Assembly: GCA_013396635.1 (NCBI GenBank)
Contig: WBMW01005087.1
Location: forward strand, 124,001-188,000
DNA length: 64,000 nt
From: Penelope pileata
Lineage: Eukaryota > Chordata > Aves > Galliformes > Cracidae
Direction: 5' to 3'
Within the stretch, counting starts at the first letter, position 1; every line of letters begins with the position of its first letter. Positions 12,231 to 28,315 of this stretch are shown piece after piece. Below the pieces are notes generated by a model that saw nothing but the letters and a program-made list of their open reading frames with translations, searched no databases and had not been told where the DNA came from. The translations under genes were made by a program, and so were the position numbers.

Positions 12231-12595
12231 ATGTTGGCTCGGAAGAGTATTATCCCTGAAGAGTATGTGCTGGCACGGATCGCTGCTGAGAACCTGCGCA
12301 AGCCGCGCATCCGAGACCGGCCTCGCAAAGCCCGCTTCATCGCCAAGAACGGGGCGTGCAACCTGGCCCACAAGAACATCCGCGAGCAGGGGCGATTCCT
12401 GCAAGACATCTTCACCACCTTGGTGGACCTGAAATGGCGTCACACGCTGGTCATCTTCACCATGTCCTTCCTGTGCAGCTGGCTGCTCTTCGCCATGATG
12501 TGGTGGCTGGTGGCTTTTGCCCACGGGGACATGGACCCAAGCACAGAGAGCACCACCAACAGCACCAAGTGGACACCGTGCGTGACGTGTGTCAG
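12231..12595 (+). CDS. KCNJ8: KCNJ8 (Kir6.1) coding exon 1: N-terminus, slide helix, M1 and turret
   Basis: Encodes residues 1-121 and two bases of codon 122 of the inward-rectifier K+ channel subunit Kir6.1. The start is the ATG of [16 protein letters not shown], the family N-terminus, with A at -3. An in-frame GTG at 12210 is not a plausible start. Visible parts are the cytoplasmic N-terminus with basic residues around 22-36, the amphipathic slide helix [14 protein letters not shown] (about 56-69), membrane helix M1 (about 72-97), and an extracellular turret from about 99. The donor GT is at 12596. The turret differs most from the remembered mammalian protein: it is rich in Ser/Thr, has a possible N-glycosylation sequon N110-S111-T112, and has cysteines at 117 and 120. 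The first should be the conserved Kir extracellular disulfide partner. Confidence 0.96.
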
Positions 12596-17114
<4,519 letters not shown>

Positions 17115-17284
17115 TGCACAGCCTCGTGTGAGGTCACAGAGGTTCAAAAATAAATTTCCTTCTACTGAAGAAAATGAGAACATGATGCAGAAGAGAACTG
17201 TGCAAGGACTATTTATTCTATTACTGAAAGTACTACATAATGGCATTAGGAAACACGTTAGCACTTAGTGTATGAATTAATAAA
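17115..17284 (+). other. KCNJ8: KCNJ8 proximal 3' UTR with candidate poly(A) signals
   Basis: AATAAA hexamers occur at 17149-17154 and 17279-17284. A further one lies at 18973-18978, so a long alternative 3' UTR of about 1.9 kb is possible. RNA evidence would be needed to choose. Confidence 0.5.
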
Positions 17285-20200
17285 AGTGGCACGTACACTG
17301 AAGAAAACACAGTTCACTCATGTAATATAATGTGTATTTATACTTCTTCTAATGGCATGCTAATTTTTTAAATGGTGTTTTTCCTGTCAAAGGTTTCTTT
17401 CTTATCTTTTCTCCACTGACTGTCACAAAGTGTGTTTTTTCCTGTAGAAGTGGGTTACCCACCTGCAGATAGAAGTTCAAAACTGCTACATACCAACAGC
17501 TCGTACAGATTTTATGTGAGATGTTTGGATATCGGTCTTTTGGGGCTGAATTCCTTGTTCTCTTAAAAGGAGTAGCTAAATTCTTCAGTGGTTTCACTGG
17601 AGAAGAGGCAGGATTTTCCTTTCAGTTTTCCAGATCTTTTCTTTCCATTGTTTTATGGCAAAGATGTTTTGAAAGCAATCTCAGCTGGTGAAGTGACCTG
17701 GCCACCCCAGAACAGAGCTGGTGCAGCCAGTATGGGCTCTTGCAGGATGATCTTGTTCTGCAGGTGGGACACTGCTGCAGGACAGCACGTGTTTGTAATG
17801 TAGCTGCAACCCAAGCTGAGAGATTCCAGTCTTCCCAGTTGCCCCTTGAGCATCCATGGCGCTGAAGCTGGAAAAAGGACACAGCTTCTCAGCATTCTCC
17901 TTGTATTGCTTGAAGACCAAATCCTGTTTTCTTTTCTCTCACAGATTAATACACTGAAGGCAAGACTTATTTCCTTCACTTACTTTTTGTACTTTTTGTA
18001 GGGTTAAGTCTGTTTGCTTCAGCAGAAGATTTTTTTTTCCCCATTGTGAATTCATGAATGAGAAGAAGGGATCATGACAATAATATTACAGATAGTTTTG
18101 AAAATACTATCTGAATAATTTTCAGGTGATGCTGCTGAAGTACTGTTTTTCAGCAAGGTCACACTTGTGTTTTTATACAAAATGGCATTGAAAATTGATG
18201 GTAAGCAGCGTTTCTCCTCAAATCAAAGCGGGCATTTGTTATGTAGAACCTTCCCCAAAGTGTCACCACAAGATTTTCTACAAGAATAAGTACATCTATA
18301 GCAACTAATTGTGTCACATTTGGTAATTCTAAATGGATGCACGCTTCTTTCCCCTGTGAATAATAAGTATAATTATGGGCAAATTCTTGTTCGCAGGAGT
18401 TGCCTTAGTATGTCTCTGGCTCAAGAGATGTACTATTTCTGTGCTGACTTGCTAAGCCACTCCACCACTTAATTACTCCTGCAATTTTAAATATCTGCTT
18501 TTACTCCTTTCAGGTAAAACAGCCAAGAGTGATGCTGGATTCTCATTCTGTTTGGAAATCAGTTCATCAGCACTTGCACAGACAGTTTACAGGTTCATTC
18601 AGAGTTGGGTTGTGGCATGGGAGGGCATGGCTGTGTAGTGTGGACTTCTGACATTTGGAGCAGGTGCTCTCCATGAAATAAACACCAACAAAATGCTTCG
18701 CCTGAAGCAGTAGCAGAAATTGAAGTTTCTGCTAAAAGTGTTTTTTCCTGGCCTGCCCATTAGTGTTCTGGGAGGGCGGCTGGTGAACATCTGGAGGTAT
18801 TAATCTGTCCATTGTCTGTCCAAACAATGAACATCTGTAGCTTCCAAGAAAAATCAGAATGACCATATACAGTTTGTCTCTGGCCTATATTTCCTGGACT
18901 ATGAATTTCTGTGAGGCAGCGTGTTTGAAGTATAGTTAAATGAAATGCTGTACAAAAGCAAATTTTCTACAAAATAAAAAGGTGTCAGTAATGATTTATT
19001 CCATCTCTGATTTTCTTCTCATGACTTTTTTTCTTTCTATTCTCCATTCATTTTTCTGGATTCCTAGTCCTTCTTGTCCCTCCGTCTCAAAGAGAAGACC
19101 ATTTTTATGGTCTCTTTGAGTAATAATTTAATATTATTTCAGTACTTTCTTAGTATTTCAACTGATATTTTTTTACCCACATCTCTTTTCTCATTTTGTC
19201 CTTAAGTACATTCTTCCTTCCAATTTTTATTTTGCCCTTGCCTTTTACTCTGCTTTAGACCTAGTGTACTCTCCCACGTTGATATTATTGGGATATTGCC
19301 ATTGTGGAGATAATGCTAAGGCACCTCTGTTAGAGCAAAAGGAAGGTTTTGAGCCTGAGAGCTGTTCACTGTCAAGAGTTACACATGAAATTTCTACTAC
19401 ATGCTGCTGATGGTTACATGCTGGCATCCATGCCATAATGAGAATAAACAGCTCAAAAATGCTGAGCATGCAGCAGCTCTATTCAAAACCCATTCCTTTA
19501 TCTGTAAATCTCATCAATGGTAATTCAGAGTAATTAGAAGCATTGTTAGACTACACATTGCGTACTACACATTATTGATATCCCTCCCGTTGCCATTCCC
19601 CAGTAACACAGTGTAACTGGGAGGGCATTATTGAGCATCGCTTTTTCTGCACGTTTAATGTCTTTGGCTCTTACAGCCAACTAGGCACTGTCCCTGTTGC
19701 TGTTGCAGCCTTCTTTGGGGAGCAAAACTATTTCCTGAGAGTAGAAAAGGCCTTCCAGGATTGTAAAGATTATGAAGTCCTTGTAGGACAGGCAAAATAT
19801 CTAAAACTGCACTTCATTTATTTCCTTCTAACTTCAACTTAAAGGGCTTCTCTATTTTAAGCAGGAAAATGGCAGGGAGAGCCTTTGTCCTCTCTGTGGT
19901 TTGCCAGAAGATTCAGTTACTGTGGTGGGGACACGGAGAGCAAACAGAGAGCACTCAGAGGGGATACAAAGCATAATGCTCCAGGGCCAAAGCCAACCTC
20001 TGAGTAATGGTGTCTGGAGGGAGCTTCTCCCCCTGGCAGGTCACTCTGTAGCTGTTGCCTGCAGGTTTCCTTGCGCTCTCTTCCAACACATCTGAAGGGA
20101 GCCAGGGTCAGGGCAGGACCCAGGGTGGGCATGGCCCGAGCCAGGAGGGTGAACAGGGACTTAGGGGAGGTGTAGCAGATCACAGACACCCAAGCACTCC

Positions 20201-23200
20201 TCCTGAGCACCCCCAGTGCATGCATCTGCAGCCTGCTCTGCCACCAAACCTGCCTGGAGCCTTCCGATGTTGTGCCTCAAGGCCTTCCAAAAATGATCCC
20301 ACTCCGGAGCATTGCTCACAGGTACATGCTGCACCACGACAGTTTGCCCTTGCAAGTGCAGCCATATGGTGCCACCCACAGAAGGGTTATCCCAAGCTTT
20401 CTGGGACATGCAGGGCATCACGGGGAAAGGAATACAGATTTAGCTGATATCTCATATATAGAATTAGGCCTTCAAAGCAAAGCCACGTCTTACTGTGGGC
20501 CCTCAGGCTATATCAGAGGCAAAGGCCTCAACTTACCTCACAACCATCTTGAATGCCTTTCACAAGAGCACAGGCCTTCTTCTCTTTTGCTTACAATTCA
20601 GGCAAGGCATTGTGCTTTTGCTTTTCCATCTGCAAAGCAGTATGTAGACCCCACTGTTGCTAACTGAAAAAACACTGGTAATTTTGCATATCTTTTCTTC
20701 CTTCACAAGCTAAGATTGAGGACATTTTGTGAAATCAGTTTCCAAGCTTTCCAATGATTATTATTAGCAAATGCTTGTTGATGCAAGCTGAAAAAGTAGT
20801 TGGTGCAAGACCAGAAAGGAACTTTGTCTGGAGAAAAACATGCGATATTATATAATGAAAGGAACAAAGCTTTCATTATTTTTGATAAATGATATTCTCC
20901 ACAGAGCATATTTTCAAAACACTGGTGAGGGTTTGGAAGGCACTGTCAAACAATAAATCACATCGCTCTAGACTCTGATTTTGTGCTGTGCTGCCATTAG
21001 CAACAGGGTTTTGTAGCCATGGCACAGCGTCCTGTAAGTGTGTGTCAGCCCTGTCTCCAGACGCTGGCAGTCACTAAGGATTCATGGGGAGCTGGGTGGT
21101 GGCTGGTTCCAGGAGCTGTGGTCATCAGTCTTAATGGGTGGCAGTGCTGGGGTTTGTGAACATGAGGTTGAGGCTTGAAGTGACAAGGACCTTGTGTCCT
21201 CACAATGTCCAGACCTATGGGCAGGGGGTGGATGACATTTGCTGGGCAGCCCCACGCACCAGAAACCTTTCCAGTGCCCTGGGGTGGTGACATGTCCCCA
21301 GGAGTGGATTGGGAAGTGCCCCCCAGCCACTTTGTCCTCCAGTGTCCTTCATAGCAAAGTATCGTTCTTCACGTCTGGGTGATGGGGGAAATTCTTCCTG
21401 CCTGTAATGGAAGGCAGTGAAACATGAAATGATGGAGTAAATCCCTATCTCTCTGCACTTCATTTCCTGGCTCTAAATTGCTTGCAAAGCCAGGTAAGAG
21501 TTAACTTTCCCCCCACCCCCTCAGATGCTTATGTTAAAATATAATTTCCATAGTTGTGTTTTTACATCACATCCAGACTAATCTAAGCCAATAGGCAAGA
21601 ATTTCTAATACCCCTAGCATATTAATAATGCTGCTTCTCCCTATCTCTCTGAATTATGTTTCCTACTTCCCTTTAAGAATTCTTTTAACTGGAAGAAAAA
21701 GATTTCTCATGTGATAACTGGACAGTAAAGATAAAATGTGTTCCCACATTCCTTCATTGGACAGTGTAGTGAGATTTACCCTACGGAGACAAGATCAGTG
21801 CTGTCCAAGAGAAACAGCCTCTGAGACCGAGGCACTCACAGTTCAGACACGTCACCAAGGAGCTTGGATTAAAAGGAACCTTTGAAAAGTATGCAGGACT
21901 CTCAGACCACTGACGAGTTACTGGTTGAGAATGGAGAGGGTATGCTGGAAACATCAAGCCATATTGCAACACAAAGACAAAAAACATGCATTCAAGGAAA
22001 ATATTGTCCATATTTTAGCTAATGCTACCAATGATTTTAACATTTGTGCTGCTAAAATTCAAAGAGAAAGACTAAAAAAGTGATAAATTTTCTCTTCACA
22101 CCTAACAGAAGTTTAATATCTTTTTTTGCCTCTATTGTGAAAAAAAAGAGTTGGTTCAACTGTACACATTACTTCCAGCCACGAACTTGGTCTGTTTTTC
22201 TGGAGGATACACATTAGCTTCAACACACTTTTCTGGGCTCAGTGCAGGAGTAGTTGTTCATGACGCCAGGGCCTGTGCTGCTCGGGAGGGCAGATGGGAA
22301 GATCTGATGGTCCCTTATAGACTCCAAATTTATGAATAGGGAGAGTTAATGAGTTTGGGTCAGAGGAAAGGCTTCCTCTGCTTCAAAAGTTTTAAATTAA
22401 GCTCCCACTGAGGAAACAAACAAACATGCAAAATAAAAAACAGTGTTAGGCAACACCAAATTGTTGATTTATTTTGACAAGTGCATTTCAGTGTTAATTT
22501 GGGTCCTTCAGATGTTACTGACAAATGTCCCTGAGGATAATCTGTAAAAGTTAGGTTATCTTACCATTACATTACATTTACTTTGCTTCCTACTGCTGAT
22601 AAATTTTGGCTTACTAGCAAGGACAAGAAAGCGAGCTTCTATGTGGGACAAAGCAAAACTGTGTTTCTTGGTTCTATAGTCCGAGGCCTACTGCTAGGGC
22701 CATTAAACTGAGGAGTGGCACTGGAATGACTGCAAAGGGCTGTCATGGTTTGGGGCTCAGGGTCTTCCTCACCGAGGGAGCATCACTGCTCTCCTCAAGT
22801 GCTGTTTTTCTAACCACAATAGCAACAAAAATTAATTGCATCCTTCCGTGGCCCAGCCTCATTATTCTTCAGGGTGTATTTTTTGATGTTAGGTCTTTGA
22901 TTTGGGGTGATCCGGGTTGGTCTGTCAAAATGTGGCTACTTCTGCTGACTGTCACAATTTTTACATTCAGTCAAAGCCAGAATTTAAAGGGAAACTGAAG
23001 AGTTGCAACATTGTGTAAATGAAACACTGCTGAGTTTGAGGAAGAGCGAGCAATAACTGTTTGCCCCTTGGGTGGTCAGTTTTGTGTCTCACAGCATTTC
23101 AAAAATATATCAAATAATAAAAAATGTTCTATGCTCACTCTTAGCCAGTGTTTCTAAAGTATGTTATAAACAGATACTATTCCTGGCAGATCAGATTAAA

Positions 23201-26197
23201 CTGTTTGTGATGTGCTAATTTTTCCATATACAGTATCTCAAAGTATTCTCTAAATCTTTTGTTTTAAATTAAGAGAATAATAAGGGTTCTGAACTAAAGG
23301 TCTCCTTATAGTCAGTCCCTTTGTATTGCCTATACAGCAACATGAAAAATGGAATGCAAGTCTGAATGGGATTTTTGAAATGTTTAATATAAGCTAATTT
23401 TAAAGACACAAGGATCCTTTGGTTTGTATTGGTACTAAGTATGCCCTTATCATGTTTTCTTTTTCCTTTCAGGGAGAAGAATCTGTTCAAATATCAATTC
23501 AGATATTCTGGCTAAAGATAAAGAGTAGCAGGCAATGAGCAAAGTGTAAGTTCACATTTTGTCCAAATACAGCAAAATTGTTTATGATACAGCATCATGT
23601 TTCCTTGAACGTTTGCAGTAAATTTTGTAAATGAGGCAAAGTTTTTCAGCACATCATTTTTCAGAGATTAAAAAAAAAGAAACAAAAAGCCTTTCCATAA
23701 TCTAATTTATTGCTGTACATCTTGAGGAATGACCTCAAGAAAATACATAGCTGGACATGACTACATTTATTGCTAAGATCCAGGTCAGTGCTTAAATGTG
23801 AGGTCAGTTTTGAAGTATAGCTTCATCGTGGAAAGAATAAGGCTGTGTCTAGCACTAAAACTGGTGCTATTTTTTGCTTGCATAACAAAGTTACTTAGGT
23901 AAATCCCTGAAAAAGTGTTACTGTCATTTAAGAGATGTAAGGAGTTGGGCCCTTTCCCCTTGCGTGCCAGGTGTACCCAGTGTGACTCAGCCTGCAGTAG
24001 GTGTGGTGTGAGGACCCTTTATTGCCTCCAAGGAGAACAAGTTGGGCCCATTTAAAACATTTGCAGTCAAAGTGGGTGACCTTGCAGCAAAGCAGATGAA
24101 GGACAAGCACAGAGAAGGGAAGCACTTGCCTCTGGCACCAATGGAGCTATGTAGTGTCTCCATTCATGGTCAGCAATCTGTCATTGCCTACATTAGCTTA
24201 AAGCCAACCTGTAAAAAGCCAGCCCAATCCTCTAACTGAGATCAATTAAATCAGCCCTTCTCATGAACATGGTAACATTGACTGAACTGCATGTTGTCTA
24301 TCTATCTACATCCTCGCTGTCTGTTGACTGGGGTTGACTCCTGCAAGTTTTCATGTTAATGCTTGAGTGCTTTGCTCAGTCACAGCTTAAGTTATGAATG
24401 CCATGTTGACAGAAAAAATCTACATATGTCACTCATGAGACACTCCTGGAATGAAACCATTAGTAGCAAGAGGATCACATAAGGCCACAAAACTGCTGCC
24501 AGCAGTGGAGCTACCTGACCCTTTACTTGTGCCTCTTCTGACAGTGAACACTCCAGGCAAAATGGGCCATCTTAAGGGGTTTTCTGCTAACAAATGCTTC
24601 ATCCTTGTTTAAACTTGAAAACAGTGCAAAACAAGTCATGCACAACCCCCTGCGATATTTCATCATTATGGTTTAAAACCTCTCACATTTTACGTAATGG
24701 AAAATCCTACACTTACAATGTGAAGGACTTTGCTGTACATTGCTTTCAGGCTGGAGGAGGTCCACGGCTAATATACTTCAGTCATACCAATTACTAGAGC
24801 AATGGCTTGAAACCAGAGAAGTGAGGATTTAAGATTACTAAAATCAAGATTTCCTGACTGTGCTCTGAATGATGAAGTAGAACAATCTTCAAAGCAGAAG
24901 TGGTAGAAGCTTCACTGATGGTGATGCTAAAATGAGGCCATACACAGACATGTAAAAGCTGTAATAAATCAGCAGGGAAACATGCAGACCAAGTCAATTG
25001 CATCTTTCTCATTTCAAAGGTCGAAGTCTGAACGTTCATTCACTGAGAGGCTGTTAGTGATGTCCACAAAATAGAAAGACCATCTCAAGCAGATGTCTGC
25101 ACCTTGCACAGTGCCTACAGTTCACTGCAACAGCTAGCAGCTAGTGGTAACTCCTCAGGCTCTTTGCAACGTTATACATCTGTGTATATTATTACATTCT
25201 TTCCTATTCCGCTTCAAGCACAGGACTATTAACTCCTCAGTAAATTCCTTAAATTTAAATTCTCCTTGTATACATTAGTGAATCAAAGAATAGAAGCATG
25301 TTTAACTTGTTGTTTATAGAAATTGAAGATATAAGTGTTTGCACTGCCAGCTTTTATGGTAGGGATTCTCCAGGTTACAGTTAATATGGTTTTCCAGCCA
25401 ACAGTTTCCCCTTGAAGCTTGGTATTCTGGACACATAGCCTAGGAATCCTCATGTCTCAGAGACATGTCTCGTGCTTTAGCAAGGAAAAGAATATCACTG
25501 TGACTATCATCCCCTTGGACTTCTATCCCACTCAGGGCCTCAAATAAGCTCATTGACCTTTGAGCAAAGCTACCAGGTCCATCTGTTCTGGCAAACGTTA
25601 AGGAAGGTTCAACACAGCAGAAGATGCATTTTTTTTGTTTGGGAGAACAGGCTGTGAAGGGGAAATTTTCATCCTTATTAGGGCAGCGTAGCAGTGATTA
25701 GTGTGACATGATGTCACAGGAGAAGCATTGGTTTTGAGACTGATTGTTGTTTGTAACTCTTTGTAATGTGTTGGTTTAGATTTCTGTCAAGTGTTTCAGA
25801 GCGCTCCACATGGCCACTTTCCTCTTTGAAGTTTTCAAATCGACTTGTGTATGGATGGAGTGGCAGAGAGAGGCTGGTACATGCCAGTGTCCCATCTGGA
25901 CAGAAAAGAGGGCAGGACTGTTAAAGCGAAACTTTAACTTCTTGTTCTTCCCCCATTGAGATTTCCAGGCATTTCTTATGGGCACTTCAGAAATGTCACT
26001 TTGAGTATTAGATGGAGGAAATAAACAGTAGTGTAAAGTAAGCGTGTACAGCTGTGCAAACACACATGCAAGGACTGTTAATGTTTTGTTCCCAAACTTT
26101 TTTTGTGAAAAACAAAAGGTTTTTTTTTAACTAGAAACAGATTTCAAACTCCCTTTGAAAAATTTGCACAAACTAGTTTGTTGCATGAACTCATTGA
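17285..26197. other. Intergenic region downstream of KCNJ8
   Basis: About 8.9 kb of mostly AT-rich sequence without a supported gene, RNA or recognisable transposon. It may include a distal KCNJ8 3' UTR up to about 18980. Open frames at 19.9-21.5 kb are short and overlap on both strands, with no domain. Confidence 0.55.
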
Positions 26198-26514
26198 ACT
26201 ATTAGACATAAAACTATTAGAGAGCATCCAATGGAGGGCTATGAAGTTGGTGAGGGGTCTACAGGGCAATACATATGAGGAGCAGCTAAGGCCCATTGGT
26301 TTGCTCAGCCCAGAGCAGAGGAGGCTGAGGGGAGGCCTCATGGCGGCCTACAGCTTCCTCACGAGGGGAGCGGAGGGGCAGCGGTGAGCTCTGCTCTCCG
26401 GTGACAGCGACAGGGCCCGAGGGAACGGCATGGAGCTGTGTCAGGGGAGGGTCAGGCCGGGTGTTAGGAAAAGGTTCTTCCCCAGAGGGTGGTGGGCATG
26501 GAACAGGCTCCAGA
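26198..26514 (+). mobile_element. CR1 LINE fragment lacking its 3' end
   Basis: Sense-strand CR1 sequence: the stretch from about 26217 reads like the CR1 segment coding for the reverse transcriptase C-terminus (QWRAMKLVRGLQGNTYEEQLRPIGLLSPEQRRLRGGL). It is close to the copy at 49738-50145, sharing the ACATATGAGG and GGAGCGGAGGGGCAGCG stretches. The match ends abruptly near 26514, before the CR1 3' tail, so the 3' part has been deleted. Confidence 0.8.
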
Positions 26515-27758
26515 TCTCCTTGCTGTCAAAACCACATGTGCCTAATGCCTCCCTGGAGAACACTCTCTCTGAGCTGCCAGAAGCACGGTTCAGAGGACTG
26601 CGAAGGACAAGCCAGAGTGCTGATTCCCTTCCATGGCTTTTGCTTTTTCTTTTGCTAAACAAATGATTATTGCACAGAAGGATCTTGCACACCCTCTGAA
26701 CCAGAATATTGTCTTCTGCCCTCTGGCTGAAATTGATTCTCTGTACTAAACAGTGGACAGTGAACAGTTCCTAGGGTGCAGCTATGGTGAACTAGCTTAA
26801 TAAAGGTCTGCTGGGCAAAAGAAGCAGAAAAATCAAGAATGGTAAGACAAGCCATCCTTCAGCACATGGGGTATTGTAAAAAGACAATGACAGGGCCAGA
26901 CAGAGTCTGAGGGTAACAGCGATCAAACTACAGCAGCAGACTTGAAGGAAGACATCACCCTCAGGAGGAGGAGATGGCCCCTCCAGGGAACCAGGCTAAT
27001 GTGGGAATGCACTGAAGTCAAGGGATAGCTGGCCATTAGGGAAAGCAGAAGGGAGTATCAGCTCTTTGCAGTTTCAAAATCACTTCTTTCTAAAGGTCTT
27101 ACTTGTTTCGGTAAAGTAAATGTGATTTTGCTTATTGCAGGTATGGCTAATTTAAGTCTTCTGAAAGGGAGATCTGCAGGTGCTGGATTCCAACTGCTGT
27201 TCTGGGTAGGGCATGATAACACACAGGTACCTAATTAAGTATGAATAAATATAAATAAATGAGAACATCACTAAAACATCAGGGATGCTATTATTCACTG
27301 AAATAGACAGAAACATCTTGGCACTGTTGAAATCCTGAACAGTTCAGTGATCTCTGTACACTCCCTTCAACTCCTCTCTAAGCTAGGACAATTCTCAAGG
27401 AAGACTCTGAAGTTAAACACATGTTTAAGTTCCTAGTGTCCAGGCAGGAAGAGCACTCAGTGTGAAAAGTGCCAGAATCTCCAGAATATAACTCTTCCTA
27501 TAAGGGGAGTTTTCCCAATCCTGATTCAGCCCTTCCCAGGCAGCGTGGGTGTGTGTTTTCCAGCCCCAGAGAGTTATTTAACCCTCAACTTACATATGAA
27601 CACAGCATCTTTGTTTAGCATCTCAGTGCAACCTCTGCAGGAAATGAAAATGGCAGGAAGGCTCCTGCTGTCCTTTCTGTATGACTACAGTGTGCTTTCG
27701 TTTCATTCTCTGACATATTAAGAATGAATTTTGTTTTCATTGTTATTATGGCATTGCA
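26515..27758. other. Intergenic region
   Basis: Unique AT-rich sequence between the CR1 fragment and the mariner-type element. No gene or repeat recognised. Confidence 0.5.
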
Positions 27759-27767
27759 TGAGGACTG

Positions 27768-28306
27768 CTCTGAAAGCAATGCCTCCCATTTTGTTACATT
27801 GGCCCACAACGTCAGAGGCAGATGTTGGTGGGATGGCAGCAAAGGTTGAACCTTCCCACCAATATTCCATTCCATTTTGTTGCCATGTGACAGATGGCAG
27901 CAGACAGGCAGTCTGACACAATGGCGTCTGACGTGGAAGTACAGATGGAGCAAAGGTGTGTCACTGAATGTGGAAAAAATGGCACCCATTGACATTCTTC
28001 AATGCTTGCTGAATGTTTCTGGAGACCAAACAGTGGATGTGAGCACAGTGAGGCGGTGGTGGTGCATTTCAGCAGTAGCAAGAGCAACGTGAAAGACAAG
28101 CCACGTTCCAGACAGCCATGCAGATTTTTATGAGTGAGGCATGCAGGCTCTTGTTCATGGCTGGTGAAAATGCACAGCTAATGGTGTTGACTGTGTTGAT
28201 TGATAGTGTTTTGTAGATGAGAATTTGCTCTATCAAACAGTGTTATTGTGTTCTTTGCATATTGTGTGGTTTCCATGGAAATAAATAGGAGGCATTACTT
28301 TCAGAG
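27768..28306 (+). mobile_element. Mariner-like (Galluhop/GGMAR type) internally deleted element
   Basis: Terminal inverted repeats are visible: ctctgaaagcaatgcctccc at 27768-27787 and its near-complement ggaggcattactttcagag at 28288-28306 (one mismatch over the shared 19 bases). The element may extend about nine bases further each side, with weaker similarity. Between them is a relic of the N-terminal DNA-binding part of a mariner transposase (LLNVSGDQTVDVSTVRRW at about 28000-28055), soon broken by a stop, then a short remnant of the far 3' end. The catalytic DDD region is absent. At about 540 bp against roughly 1.2-1.3 kb for a full mariner, this is a deletion derivative that could only move with transposase from elsewhere. 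It matches the general look of the chicken mariner family as I remember it. Confidence 0.85.
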
Positions 28307-28315
28307 TGACCTACA

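Noticed and set aside
11067..12524. Two overlapping - strand open frames of 340-485 codons
   Set aside because: They owe their length to the N run and to the strand opposite the GC-rich promoter and KCNJ8 exon. No recognisable protein.
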